Part shown: positions 26,799 through 36,583 of the stretch, one piece after another
How the letters are laid out: each line of letters begins with the position of its first letter
Position numbering within the stretch: position 1 is the stretch's first letter
Assembly (NCBI GenBank): GCA_934476515.1
Contig: CAKSNZ010000001.1
Coordinates: 1-64,000, forward strand
DNA from: an uncultured Ruminococcus sp.
GTDB lineage: Bacteria; Bacillota; Clostridia; Oscillospirales; Acutalibacteraceae
Direction: 5' to 3'
DNA: 64,000 nucleotides
The notes under the pieces: model-generated
What the model was told of the DNA's origin: nothing
Databases searched by the model: none
The model's input: the letters and a program-made list of their open reading frames with translations, nothing else
Translations under genes and position numbers: made by a program

Positions 26799-27491
26799 TT
26801 AGTTTTCTTTATATTCACCATACTCTTTATACTTACCATAGTATTTACTGTAAGTATGGGTCTTTGTTTCAACTCTGTTTAGGATTGTACCCAATAGGTT
26901 ACAACCTACATAGTTAAGCTGACCGATAGACTCCTTAACAAGTTTCTTTGATGTAGAACCTGCTCTAACAACAAGGATTGCACCATCACACAAAGAAGCA
27001 ACAAGTGAACTATCTGCTACTGCACATAGTGGTGGTGTATCTATCAATACATATCTATAGTCATCTGAAAGTTTATCAAGTAATTCTTTGAATCTTTCAT
27101 CTTCAATTAGAGAAATAGGATTCTCCAAAGATGTAGTACAAGGAACAATATAGCCATTTTCTACATTTGTTTCGTATACAACATCACTATATTCACATTG
27201 ACCGGATAGGTAATGGCCAATACTGTTAATCTTTTCATCGGCAAAATTGTGACGATTCTTTAGTGTGGATTTTCTAAGGTCACAGTCAACTAAAACTGTC
27301 TTGAAACCTGCTTCACTAAGCATTTTCCACAGCTGAACCGATACCATACTTTTTCCTTCATTAGGAACACTACTTGTAATTAAAATTCTCTTAGTATTCT
27401 TACCACAGAACTTTACATTAACCCTTAATCTGTTCATAGCTTCCTCAACAGCATAAGGTAGCTTTGGAATTGATAACTGGATTTTTTCCAT
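26799..27491 (-). CDS. CpsD/CapB-type bacterial tyrosine kinase
   Basis: About 230 aa. BY-kinase ATPase with Walker A SSVPNEGKS, Walker A' VLVDCDLRKS and Walker B VLIDTPP. The C-terminus carries the autophosphorylation cluster with six tyrosines (TYSKYYGKYKEYGEY). It is expected to act with the adjacent CpsC membrane activator and to be dephosphorylated by the CpsB phosphatase of the same operon, controlling polysaccharide chain length or export. It starts 2 nt after the cpsC stop. Last gene of the cassette; no glycosyltransferase genes follow. Confidence 0.93.
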   Translation of the reverse strand: MEKIQLSIPKLPYAVEEAMNRLRVNVKFCGKNTKRILITSSVPNEGKSMVSVQLWKMLSEAGFKTVLVDCDLRKSTLKNRHNFADEKINSIGHYLSGQCEYSDVVYETNVENGYIVPCTTSLENPISLIEDERFKELLDKLSDDYRYVLIDTPPLCAVADSSLVASLCDGAILVVRAGSTSKKLVKESIGQLNYVGCNLLGTILNRVETKTHTYSKYYGKYKEYGEYKEN

Positions 27492-27493
27492 TG

Positions 27494-28312
27494 TTAAACC
27501 TTCTTTCTCTTACGCTTTTGTGAAGTTTCTTCTGCACCATCATCAAGTGATTCATTTTCCGGAATAACTGAAAGTGGTGCAACTCCAAAGTATTTTTCCA
27601 TATCTTCAGCAGAATGAATTGTATCATCCATTAGGTATCTGGCAATAATCACACCACAAGAAAGTAAAAGTCCGATTACAGCACCAATCATTGTATATTT
27701 TGTATAGCTTGGACCTGTTTTTTGGTCTGCAATTCTTGCTCTTTCAGCTACATTAGGAGCATTTGAACCCATAGTATCAGGCAAGTAATCAATAGAAATA
27801 TCCATAACTTTATTTGCTATATTCATTGCTTCCTTAGGATCAGTTGAAGTAACAGTTATGTTCAAAATTCTTGTATCACTTGGATTTTCAATAGCAATCA
27901 TTGACTGCAAGTCTTTCATTGTATAATTAAGGCTTAGACTGTCACTTACCTTGCTAAGTACAGGATAACTAAGAATCAACTGTTCATAGTCAAGAGTAAG
28001 AGAAGTGCCAACATTAATATCTGAAAAATCAATTACAGAATCTTTTGAAGCTGAAACAACATAAATCTTTGATGTTGACTGATATGTTGGCTTAATAAAG
28101 AAATATGAAAAAGCATTTAGCAGTAATGCACCTATTAGGGTACACATAATAATTATATGTAGCTTATCAAACAGTGCAAAAAACATATCAACCAAATCAA
28201 TTTCAGTTTCTTTTGTTTCTTCCTCTTCAAAAGAAAGTAAAGCCTTTGGATTTAGTGCCTTACCACTTTCTACCGTTTCAAGAGAAGTATTTTCCTTATT
28301 CTCTAAATTCAT
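27494..28312 (-). CDS. CpsC/Wzz-type chain-length and kinase-activating membrane protein
   Basis: About 272 aa. An acidic cytoplasmic N-terminus leads into a Wzz domain with membrane helices near 58-80 (IIIMCTLIGALLLNAFSYFF) and 208-228 (GAVIGLLLSCGVIIARYLM). The C-terminal tail is basic (KRKRKK). In this class the cytoplasmic tail activates the separate CpsD kinase, here encoded directly downstream. The loop between the helices (PTYQSTSKIYVVSASKDS) is standard for the family. Located between LCP and cpsD genes. Confidence 0.9.
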   Translation of the reverse strand: MNLENKENTSLETVESGKALNPKALLSFEEEETKETEIDLVDMFFALFDKLHIIIMCTLIGALLLNAFSYFFIKPTYQSTSKIYVVSASKDSVIDFSDINVGTSLTLDYEQLILSYPVLSKVSDSLSLNYTMKDLQSMIAIENPSDTRILNITVTSTDPKEAMNIANKVMDISIDYLPDTMGSNAPNVAERARIADQKTGPSYTKYTMIGAVIGLLLSCGVIIARYLMDDTIHSAEDMEKYFGVAPLSVIPENESLDDGAEETSQKRKRKKV

Positions 28313-28342
28313 TTTTATCTCCCTTCCAGTACATTGTACCGG

Positions 28343-29347
28343 TTATTTTTCAACTTTATCGTAAAACAAATCAATAATTGCATTATTCAAACTGTTTTTG
28401 TCAACTCTAAATTCCATAAATCCAAAGTCGCCCATTTTGCTTTTACCCTCAAGTGTAGGGCCGTCGACTTCCTTATATTTAGAAAGCTTCAATGCAACCT
28501 TTGACATTTTACTTAGTGACATATCTGTATTCATATACTTTTCTACTTCTTTATAAACAGTTTCAACAAACTTATTATTTTCATTGAACTTATCCATATA
28601 AGTAGTTTTTAGTCCATCTAAATATACCTCTTGACGAGCCATTCTGTTTTCATTAGTACCGTCAGCAACATTTTTTCTGTCATGTACATAATGATAGGCT
28701 TGATCGTCATTTAGTTTTACAGTTTCACCTTTTTTCAGTGTTTTATCTGACTTTGAAAAATCATCTGTAATCTTAACAGTAACACCACCGGCAAGATTGT
28801 TTAATGTTTTGATTGAGTCCATATTAAGAGCAACATATCCGTCAATCACCTGATTGTTTAGAAACTGTGACACAACCTCCTTAGTAACTTTGCTACCAAA
28901 ATCAGCAACATCACCATTGGCATGAGCTAAAGCGATTTGACCGTTCATCTCACCGATAGACTCTCCTTTTTCGTTATACACAAGCATATCAACCATAGTG
29001 TCACGGTTAATAGTCAGTGTTTTGTAAGTTTTATTTTTGTCATCAAGTACAACCAGCTTTAGTACATCACATTGACCGTAACCATTGTACTTTTTAATTT
29101 TTGTTAATTCGCCTCTTTGGTCAACACCCATAAACAGATAGGTTTTAATATCTTTCTTTGGGGTACATTTTACATTGCCGATTTTTACAATCTCACTAGA
29201 CTCAGTACCTTTACTTGTTAGCTTTACAGGTTCTTTTGCATCAAGTAAAAAATACATTCCAACACCAAAGCAAACACCAATTACCAGAATAATTCCTACA
29301 ATCAATAAACTTTTCTTTAGTTTTTTATTATCCTTATATGTACTCAT
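28343..29347 (-). CDS. LytR-CpsA-Psr (LCP) family cell-wall polymer ligase
   Basis: About 334 aa. One N-terminal membrane segment (LLIVGIILVIGVCFGVGMYFLL), then the LCP catalytic domain with TYLFMGVDQRG, TINRDTMVDM, ALNMDSIKTLNNLAGGV and DDQAYHYVHDRKN..RMARQ. LCP enzymes transfer undecaprenyl-linked polymers (teichoic acid, capsule) to peptidoglycan outside the membrane. It begins one base after the stop of the 40-aa gene, with no strong ribosome site of its own, so translation is probably coupled. Confidence 0.92.
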   Translation of the reverse strand: MSTYKDNKKLKKSLLIVGIILVIGVCFGVGMYFLLDAKEPVKLTSKGTESSEIVKIGNVKCTPKKDIKTYLFMGVDQRGELTKIKKYNGYGQCDVLKLVVLDDKNKTYKTLTINRDTMVDMLVYNEKGESIGEMNGQIALAHANGDVADFGSKVTKEVVSQFLNNQVIDGYVALNMDSIKTLNNLAGGVTVKITDDFSKSDKTLKKGETVKLNDDQAYHYVHDRKNVADGTNENRMARQEVYLDGLKTTYMDKFNENNKFVETVYKEVEKYMNTDMSLSKMSKVALKLSKYKEVDGPTLEGKSKMGDFGFMEFRVDKNSLNNAIIDLFYDKVEK

Positions 29348-29348
29348 T

Positions 29349-29471
29349 TTAACCTAGTAGTCCAGCAAATAGACTAGAACCCACCTCCGGATACAATTTT
29401 TCACAAATAATCAATCCACATAGTACAACAAAAACTGCACCACTGATAATATAAGCTAACTTTTTTGACAT
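29349..29471 (-). CDS. 40-aa membrane microprotein in the cps cassette
   Basis: ORF of 40 codons with GGAGG 8 nt upstream of ATG at 29471. It begins one base after the cpsB stop and ends one base before the LCP start. The protein begins MSKKLAYIISGAVFVVLCGL, continues IICEKLYPE and ends GLLG. One membrane helix (residues 6-23) precedes a short outward tail. Tight packing on both sides and the strong ribosome site support expression. It could modulate the LCP or Wzz protein, or mainly couple their translation; the family is not known to me. Confidence 0.75.
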   Translation of the reverse strand: MSKKLAYIISGAVFVVLCGLIICEKLYPEVGSSLFAGLLG

Positions 29472-29472
29472 T

Positions 29473-30180
29473 TTACTTTCCTCCGTTAAATAAAATTTCT
29501 TCTCCATATTTGTCTATATTTAAAATAGCCTTCTCTCCTAAATTGCCAATAATTATATTTCTGCAATCCAACAAATTAGGCTTTCTTGAAGTTAAATTGT
29601 GGCAATCACTGCCTAAAACTATTTTGTCGCATTTCTTTATTAAAGAAACAGTTTTCTTTTTTCTTTTATTATCCAAAAAGCTACCTGCATTCATTTGAAC
29701 TACAAGTGGCATTTTTATTAACTTCTTAATATACTTTTTATTTTCTGAAATACTTAAGTATCTATCCAGATGAGCTAATACAACAGTAAACTTCCTTTTA
29801 TGTACTAAATAATAAACTTCCTCAATTACGCTTTCGCCCCATTTATCAAAAGGAAGTTCCAGCAATAAAATTGATGTGCCCTCTGTGGTTAATTTTTTAA
29901 TTTCATCAGCTTTACTAATACCCTGAAAATAAGTAACCTCAGCACCTAGCTTTATATTAATACCTATTTTTTCAATTTCAGCCTTTATACTACTGTAGGC
30001 CTTTTCTCTATTATTTAAAAAATCATCAATTCTATTTTCATCAGCATAAAAGTGTGGAGTAGCTACCACTGTATTAATATTCTGCTCTTTCATAATTCTA
30101 AGCATATCAAGTGACATCTTAGCACTTTTACTGCCATCATCAATACAAGGTAAAAAGTGAGAGTGAAAATCTATTACCAA
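29473..30180 (-). CDS. CpsB/CapC-type PHP tyrosine-protein phosphatase
   Basis: About 235 aa. Manganese-dependent PHP-family phosphatase: the N-terminal metal motif DFHSHFLPCIDDG, VATPHFY, LAHLDRY and GSDCHN supply the metal-binding His/Asp residues. In capsule loci it removes phosphate from the CpsD tyrosine cluster. The start is a TTG at 30180 with GGAGG 8 nt upstream, and no ATG offers a better choice. First gene of the cassette cpsB, microprotein, LCP, cpsC, cpsD. Confidence 0.92.
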   Translation of the reverse strand: MVIDFHSHFLPCIDDGSKSAKMSLDMLRIMKEQNINTVVATPHFYADENRIDDFLNNREKAYSSIKAEIEKIGINIKLGAEVTYFQGISKADEIKKLTTEGTSILLLELPFDKWGESVIEEVYYLVHKRKFTVVLAHLDRYLSISENKKYIKKLIKMPLVVQMNAGSFLDNKRKKKTVSLIKKCDKIVLGSDCHNLTSRKPNLLDCRNIIIGNLGEKAILNIDKYGEEILFNGGK

Positions 30181-30340
30181 TTAATATTCCTCCCAACGTC
30201 TAGTATTACAAGGTTATTATATCATTAAAACGTATCTATCTCAATCGAAATTATTACCGATTTTCATATTAGTTTCAAGCATTTATTTGAGTTTATTATA
30301 CAATTATTAGCATTTTTTAACAGCTTTTTCTACATCAAAA

Positions 30341-30366
30341 AGAGGCATACAAGAAAGTATGCCCCT
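30341..30366 (-). terminator. Terminator of enolase gene
   Basis: On the - strand AGGGGCATAC pairs with GTATGCCTCT (one mismatch at the third pair), loop of 6 nt, followed by TTTTTG. It lies about 50 nt after the stop at 30415. Confidence 0.85.
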
Positions 30367-30414
30367 AATTTCGTTATTTTATAATATATGATATGTAAAT
30401 GAGTATAAAAAATT

Positions 30415-31707
<1,293 letters not shown>

Positions 31708-31723
31708 TTAACACTCTCCTAAG

Positions 31724-31813
31724 ACAGACAATCTTCCGAAAGGTAAGCACACCCTTTCGGAAACTCAAACAAATCAAAGAAAAAAGTTAAGTAAAAATAC
31801 ATAGATTGTCTGT
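31724..31813 (-). promoter_or_regulatory. Structured 5' leader of eno (nested stem-loops)
   Basis: In the - strand leader, ACAGACAATCT (31803-31813) pairs perfectly with AGATTGTCTGT (31724-31734). It encloses a second perfect 10-bp hairpin, TTCCGAAAGG / CCTTTCGGAA (31734-31743 with 31753-31762). The structure ends about 5 nt before the ribosome site at 31713-31719. This is not a riboswitch class I recognise. The inner hairpin has no T-run after it, so it is not a plain terminator. Confidence 0.6.
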
Positions 31814-31954
31814 AATATTTATTTTAGTTAGTCTCTGCTAACTGCATTTATTATATATCATTTATTTTCAAAATGTCAAGGGATTTTTCAATTTTTTGTT
31901 TTAATTTTATTTTTCAATCTATATTCACAAATTTTAAATAATGCAAACAAAACA

Positions 31955-31999
31955 AAAACCACTAAACCAAAGGCAGATTACCTATAGTTTAGTGGTTTT
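31955..31999 (-). terminator. Terminator of the ZIP transporter gene
   Basis: AAAACCACTAAAC / GTTTAGTGGTTTT, a 13-bp perfect stem with a 19-nt loop, T-run on the - strand, 12 nt after the stop at 32011. Confidence 0.85.
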
Positions 32000-32010
32000 A
32001 AATTTAGAAA

Positions 32011-32793
32011 TTATCCAAAGGCTGAGTCAAGTACCATCATTACAGCAAAACCTACTGCTACACCGATTGTACCAATATTAGAATGTTTACCTTGTTGTGA
32101 CTCAGGAATAAGCTCCTCAGTTACAACATAAATCATTGCACCGGCAGCAAAAGACAAAAAGTATGGCAATATAGAACTTATCATACTTGCAAAAACAAGC
32201 GTCAACACTGCACCGATAGGCTCAACTACACCTGATAGCACACCCATAACAAAAGCCTTTCCCTTGTTCATTCCTCTATCCTTTAGTGGTAAAGAAATTA
32301 TTGCACCCTCCGGAAAATTCTGAATTGCGATACCTACTGCCAAAGAAAAAGCACCTGCAATAGAAATACTCGTATCGTTCATCATTGCACTGGCAAAAGT
32401 TATACCAACTGCCATACCCTCAGGAATATTATGTAATGTTACTGCCAAAACAAGCATTGTACTTTTTGAAAGGCTAGACTTTACACCTTCAGGTTGATTA
32501 CTGTCCAAATGAAGATGAGGAATTACACTATCCAGCAACAATAAAAATCCTATACCTAACAAGAATCCCACACTTGCCGGAATATACTTTACCATTCCCT
32601 TTTCCTCAGCAAGTTCCATTGATGGAATTAACAGTGACCACACAGATGCAGCAATCATTATTCCCGAGGCAAAACCAAGCATAAACTTTTGCAATTTGGG
32701 ATTTAACTGATTTTTAGAAAACAACACCAATGCCGAACCAAGGGATGTTCCCAAAAATGGAATTAAAATAATTATTAAACCTTGTAATATCAT
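32011..32793 (-). CDS. GufA-type ZIP family metal transporter
   Basis: About 260 aa with eight predicted membrane helices. ZIP proteins import zinc and other divalent metals. Helix 4 has TLHNIPEGMAVG; helix 5 has IGIQ-type AIQNFPEGAIISLPL, where Gln replaces the first His. That is the pattern of the GufA/ZIP11 subfamily rather than ZupT. A cytoplasmic HLHLDSNQ loop between helices 3 and 4 adds His ligands. AGGTG lies 6 nt upstream. Single gene with its own terminator. Confidence 0.92.
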   Translation of the reverse strand: MILQGLIIILIPFLGTSLGSALVLFSKNQLNPKLQKFMLGFASGIMIAASVWSLLIPSMELAEEKGMVKYIPASVGFLLGIGFLLLLDSVIPHLHLDSNQPEGVKSSLSKSTMLVLAVTLHNIPEGMAVGITFASAMMNDTSISIAGAFSLAVGIAIQNFPEGAIISLPLKDRGMNKGKAFVMGVLSGVVEPIGAVLTLVFASMISSILPYFLSFAAGAMIYVVTEELIPESQQGKHSNIGTIGVAVGFAVMMVLDSAFG

Positions 32794-32982
32794 TTTTCAC
32801 CTACCTATATAATTCATATGCTGTAAAACAAATCATATATCAGTAAATAACGAATACAAAATTAAATAATACTCATTTACTTTTTCATTATATCATAAGA
32901 GTAAAAATCTGTCATCTAATATTATTTAGAAATGTTTTCCACATAATATTGACAAATTGATAAAAACTTAATAGCAAGACGA

Positions 32983-33018
32983 AAGGGCTGCTCCACCAAC
33001 ACACCAGGAGCAACCCTT
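32983..33018 (-). terminator. Terminator of the CAP protein gene
   Basis: AAGGGTTGCTCC / GGAGCAGCCCTT on the - strand (one wobble), 12-nt loop, followed by TCGTCTTG. The T-run is weak. Confidence 0.65.
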
Positions 33019-33081
33019 CAGGAAATAAATCTTATGTATAAGACTTTAACTTATTAAATAAGCAATTAAATTTTAATTTCA

Positions 33082-33945
33082 CTACATTTCTTCAACATCT
33101 ACAATAACCGTCCAAGTTACCTTTTTGCTAGGATAACCTTTTAGATTTGCAGTAATTGTAGTTTTACCATTAGCTACCGGTAAGACTACACCCTTTGAAT
33201 TTATCTTAGCAACATTTCGATTAGCTGATTTGTACTGAATACAACTGTTATCTAGATTAGTTACAAAGTCATAGTTATCAACTCTTTTATTAAACTGATA
33301 TGTAGTAATTCTTCTTGTATAGAAGTCATCAAACCATACTGACTTTACACTAGAACGCAACTTAATATTTGAAGTTTTCATAGCTACTGTATATGTAACA
33401 TCTGCATTAGATTTTTGAGCAGCGTTTCTACTTGCCTTATTATCAACAAAGAACTGTTCCCAATAAATATAACCGTTTACTTTAAAACAGCCAATACCAA
33501 CGCTATTGAATTTTTTATTTAAAATGTTCTTTCTATGGGCCGGACTATTCATCCAACACTTAACAACCTGCTCAGGAGTTTGCTGGTTTAAAGCTATATT
33601 TTCACCAACATAGTGTTTCCACTTGTACATTTTAAATGGGTTTTTCTCACCGTTAGGACGACTATGTGCATAATACAAAGAAATTTCAGCAGTTCTTCTA
33701 TTAGCTACACTGATAAGTCCTCGTGTCATTTTTAGTTGAGAAAGTTTTCTTTTCTTTCTTTCCTTGTTAATTAATGTTAGTACTTTGTAGCTATAGCTAT
33801 AAAGCACCTTTCCTCTTACCTTTTCGTTTACCATAGTGGTAGTGGCTGCACTAGCACTTTCAGTTTCTGCAAAAAGTACAGGCAATGATGTTGCAAAAAT
33901 CATAGCACATAAAAATAGCGAAATACTTTTCATTACTTTTTTCAT
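33082..33945 (-). CDS. Secreted CAP/SCP-domain protein with Ig-like tail
   Basis: About 287 aa. Signal peptide, then a YkwD-like CAP domain (about 50-170): LINKERKKRKL, YYAHSRPNG, VGENIAL and WMNSPAHRKNILN carry the conserved CAP residues. The C-terminal region (about 200-287) ends in a Big_2-like unit (VAKINSKGVVLPVANGKTTITANL). CAP proteins bind lipids or act on wall components; bacterial roles are poorly defined. The start is ambiguous: ATG at 33960 lies directly on GAGGA, while ATG at 33945 (chosen) leaves a compact signal peptide. Confidence 0.85.
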   Translation of the reverse strand: MKKVMKSISLFLCAMIFATSLPVLFAETESASAATTTMVNEKVRGKVLYSYSYKVLTLINKERKKRKLSQLKMTRGLISVANRRTAEISLYYAHSRPNGEKNPFKMYKWKHYVGENIALNQQTPEQVVKCWMNSPAHRKNILNKKFNSVGIGCFKVNGYIYWEQFFVDNKASRNAAQKSNADVTYTVAMKTSNIKLRSSVKSVWFDDFYTRRITTYQFNKRVDNYDFVTNLDNSCIQYKSANRNVAKINSKGVVLPVANGKTTITANLKGYPSKKVTWTVIVDVEEM

Positions 33946-34046
33946 TACCGGTACACCCATTCCTCAATTTACAATTCTATTTTCTTATATACATTTAAAT
34001 AATTCTGTTCGCACATTTGTAATTATACAATTTCTTTGTTATATGA

Positions 34047-34074
34047 GGAAAGGACCACAAATGTGGTCCTTTCC
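34047..34074. repeat. Perfect 13-bp hairpin downstream of the EF-G-like gene
   Basis: GGAAAGGACCACA / TGTGGTCCTTTCC with a 2-nt centre. No T-run on either side, yet it lies between the EF-G-like stop and the CAP gene, so it may be the transcript end or an RNA-stabilising hairpin. Confidence 0.6.
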
Positions 34075-34178
34075 ATGGAAGAAAGAGAATAGAGAATTAA
34101 TAAATTCTCAAGAAATGGAGAACAAAATTTATATTGAAATAGGTGTTACCCTATAACAAACTTATTAAGCAACTTGCA

Positions 34179-36236
34179 TTATTCTTTTGAATCTGCAATA
34201 ACCTTTTCAGCTACATTAGCAGGTGCATCTTCATATCTTGCAAAGTCAAGAGTAAAGCTACCTCTGCCCTGCGTAACCTGTTTAATAAAGGTATTGAAGT
34301 CACCCATCTCAGCCATTGGAACTTCTGCTTCAATCACCTGCATACCATTAGGTGTTGAGTCCATACCAATAACTCTGCCTCGTCTTTTTGTAACTTCACC
34401 CATAATGTCACCGGTATGTGTTTCCGGAACAGTTACCTTTAATGAACCGATTGGTTCAAGTAAAGTAGGTTTAGCTTGTGTAATGCCATTCTTAAAAGCA
34501 ATTGATGCTGCCATTTTAAATGACATTTCAGATGAGTCAACAGGATGGTAGCTACCATCATACAAGTTAGCTTTTACCCCAACAACCGGATAACCGGCTA
34601 GTGGGCCTTTTTTCATTGAGTCCTGTAGTCCTTTTTCAACAGCCGGGAAAAATCCCTTTGGAACAGAACCACCAACAACTGTTTGTGTAAATTCCAGTCC
34701 ATCACTGTCACTAGGAGAGAACTCAATCCACACATCACCAAACTGACCGTGACCACCACTTTGTTTCTTGTGACGACCTTGTACCTTAACAGTACCACGA
34801 ATTGTTTCTCTATAGGCTACCTTTGGCTTCTTCAACTTAACATCAATGTTGTACTTTGACTTTAGTTTACTAACAATAACATCAAGTTGTTGTTCGCCTA
34901 AGCCGGTAACAACTCTTTCGTGAGTTTCGTGATTGTGTACATATTTAATAGTTGGGTCTTCTTCCATCAATTTAAGAATACCCTGAGTAATTTTTTCTTC
35001 GTCATCCTTACTGTCGGCATATACTGCCATAGAAAGGTTAGCAACAGGATAATCAATACCGTCAAGTGTTACTTTTCTAAGTGGTGAACAAAGTGTGTCA
35101 CCTGATAAAGTATCTGAAAGTTTAGGTATTGCACCGATATCACCTGCTGAGATGAATGGTGTATCTTCCTGTTTTTTACCTTTTACAGTAAGAACCTTGG
35201 TAACTCTTTCATTTGCACCGGTCCTCATATTTACTAGAGGTGTGTCAGTAGAAATTTTACCACTAAGAACTTTTATATAACTTAATTTTCCCACAAATGG
35301 GTCAATAACAGTTTTAAACACTATTGCAGTTGGTACGCCGTCAGAATTAACTGTAACTTCTACAGGCTCCCCATTAACATCTGAGCCGATTTCTGTACCT
35401 GACTCCGCTTTTGGAGCAAGCCAAACCAGTGAATTTAATAACTGATCAATACCATATGTATTATGTGCATCACCACAAAATACAGGTATAATTGTACCTT
35501 CTCTAACACCTTGTGAAACACCTAGTATAATTTCTTCCGGGGTAAATTCTTCCCCTTCAATAAATTTCTCCAGTAGTTCTTCTGATGTTTCTGCAACAGC
35601 CTCTTTGATAGCCTCTCTAAGACCATCAAATCTAGTACCTAAGTCAGGCATATCGGTTGGTTCAACCTTGCCACCCTCAGAGTACTTATAGGCTCTATAT
35701 TCAAAAAGGTTTACATATACTTCAGCCTTACCGTCGTTAATGTAAGGAACAACAACAGGACAAACTGCTGGGCCAAATACTGTCTTTAAATCTTCAAACA
35801 CTCTATAAAATCTAGCACTTTCATCACAAAGCCCATTAACAAAGAACATCTTTGTTTTGCCCATCTCAGTAGCCATATTAACTACTTTTTCGGTTCCTAC
35901 ATCGACTCCATCCTTGCCGGATACGACAACTAGCACACTTTCGGCTGCTCTCATACCCTCTGCGATACCACCGGCAAAATCAAATAGTCCCGGTGTATCG
36001 ATAAGATTAATCTTTGTATTTTTCCATTCAACCGGAGCAACAGCAGTAAGAACAGAAGATTTTCTCTTAACTTCTTCTGGGTCATAATCCAGAGAAGTGT
36101 TTCCTTCTTCAATTTTCCCGAGTCTTGAAACATTTCCTGTCAAATATAGCATACTTTCGGCAACAGAGGTTTTACCTGAACCTTTGTGGCCGGCTAATGC
36201 AATATTGAGAATATGTTTGGAATCATAATTTCTCAT
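34179..36236 (-). CDS. EF-G-like translational GTPase with altered G motifs
   Basis: About 685 aa with the five-domain EF-G layout. G1 is intact (GHKGSGKTS). G3 reads DTPGLFDF, where the usual catalytic His of DTPGHVDF is Leu. G4 reads VNGLCDE where EF-G has NKMDRE, losing the Lys and Asp that read guanine. Domain IV is intact (HPVDSSEMSFKMAASIAF), as is the end of domain V (GDFNTFIKQVTQGRGSF). It belongs to the second EF-G-like group found beside a normal fusA in many bacteria; role unknown, possibly ribosome-related. AAGGAG lies 10 nt upstream. Single gene. Confidence 0.85.
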   Translation of the reverse strand: MRNYDSKHILNIALAGHKGSGKTSVAESMLYLTGNVSRLGKIEEGNTSLDYDPEEVKRKSSVLTAVAPVEWKNTKINLIDTPGLFDFAGGIAEGMRAAESVLVVVSGKDGVDVGTEKVVNMATEMGKTKMFFVNGLCDESARFYRVFEDLKTVFGPAVCPVVVPYINDGKAEVYVNLFEYRAYKYSEGGKVEPTDMPDLGTRFDGLREAIKEAVAETSEELLEKFIEGEEFTPEEIILGVSQGVREGTIIPVFCGDAHNTYGIDQLLNSLVWLAPKAESGTEIGSDVNGEPVEVTVNSDGVPTAIVFKTVIDPFVGKLSYIKVLSGKISTDTPLVNMRTGANERVTKVLTVKGKKQEDTPFISAGDIGAIPKLSDTLSGDTLCSPLRKVTLDGIDYPVANLSMAVYADSKDDEEKITQGILKLMEEDPTIKYVHNHETHERVVTGLGEQQLDVIVSKLKSKYNIDVKLKKPKVAYRETIRGTVKVQGRHKKQSGGHGQFGDVWIEFSPSDSDGLEFTQTVVGGSVPKGFFPAVEKGLQDSMKKGPLAGYPVVGVKANLYDGSYHPVDSSEMSFKMAASIAFKNGITQAKPTLLEPIGSLKVTVPETHTGDIMGEVTKRRGRVIGMDSTPNGMQVIEAEVPMAEMGDFNTFIKQVTQGRGSFTLDFARYEDAPANVAEKVIADSKE

Positions 36237-36583
36237 TGGATTAAATCTCCTTAATTAAATGTGTAAACATTAATCTCTTTTGATTACAGTTACATTATAT
36301 CACCCTTGTTCAAAATATACAATATTTTTTAATAAATTAATAATATTTTCGATTTTATTAACAACATAAACTAATTGTAATTGTACACTTTCACCAATAG
36401 AATGTATAGATTGCATAAATTTTCACCACGTATTTTGAACAATAAAACCACTATTCCATATAAATTATATTTTACAATATGTACAAAAAAGAACTTCTAT
36501 AATATATTTTTTCTCTTTTAAACTGACTATGATTGTTTTAACTTTTGGGTTATAATATCCTTAACAGTTAAAGGAGCTTTATA
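36237..36583. other. AT-rich divergent intergenic region
   Basis: About 350 bp between the - strand EF-G-like gene and the + strand GH3 gene, no credible ORF. A TATAAT at 36551-36556 lies 28 nt upstream of the GH3 start and is the likely -10, but no good -35 lies at the right distance. Confidence 0.6.
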
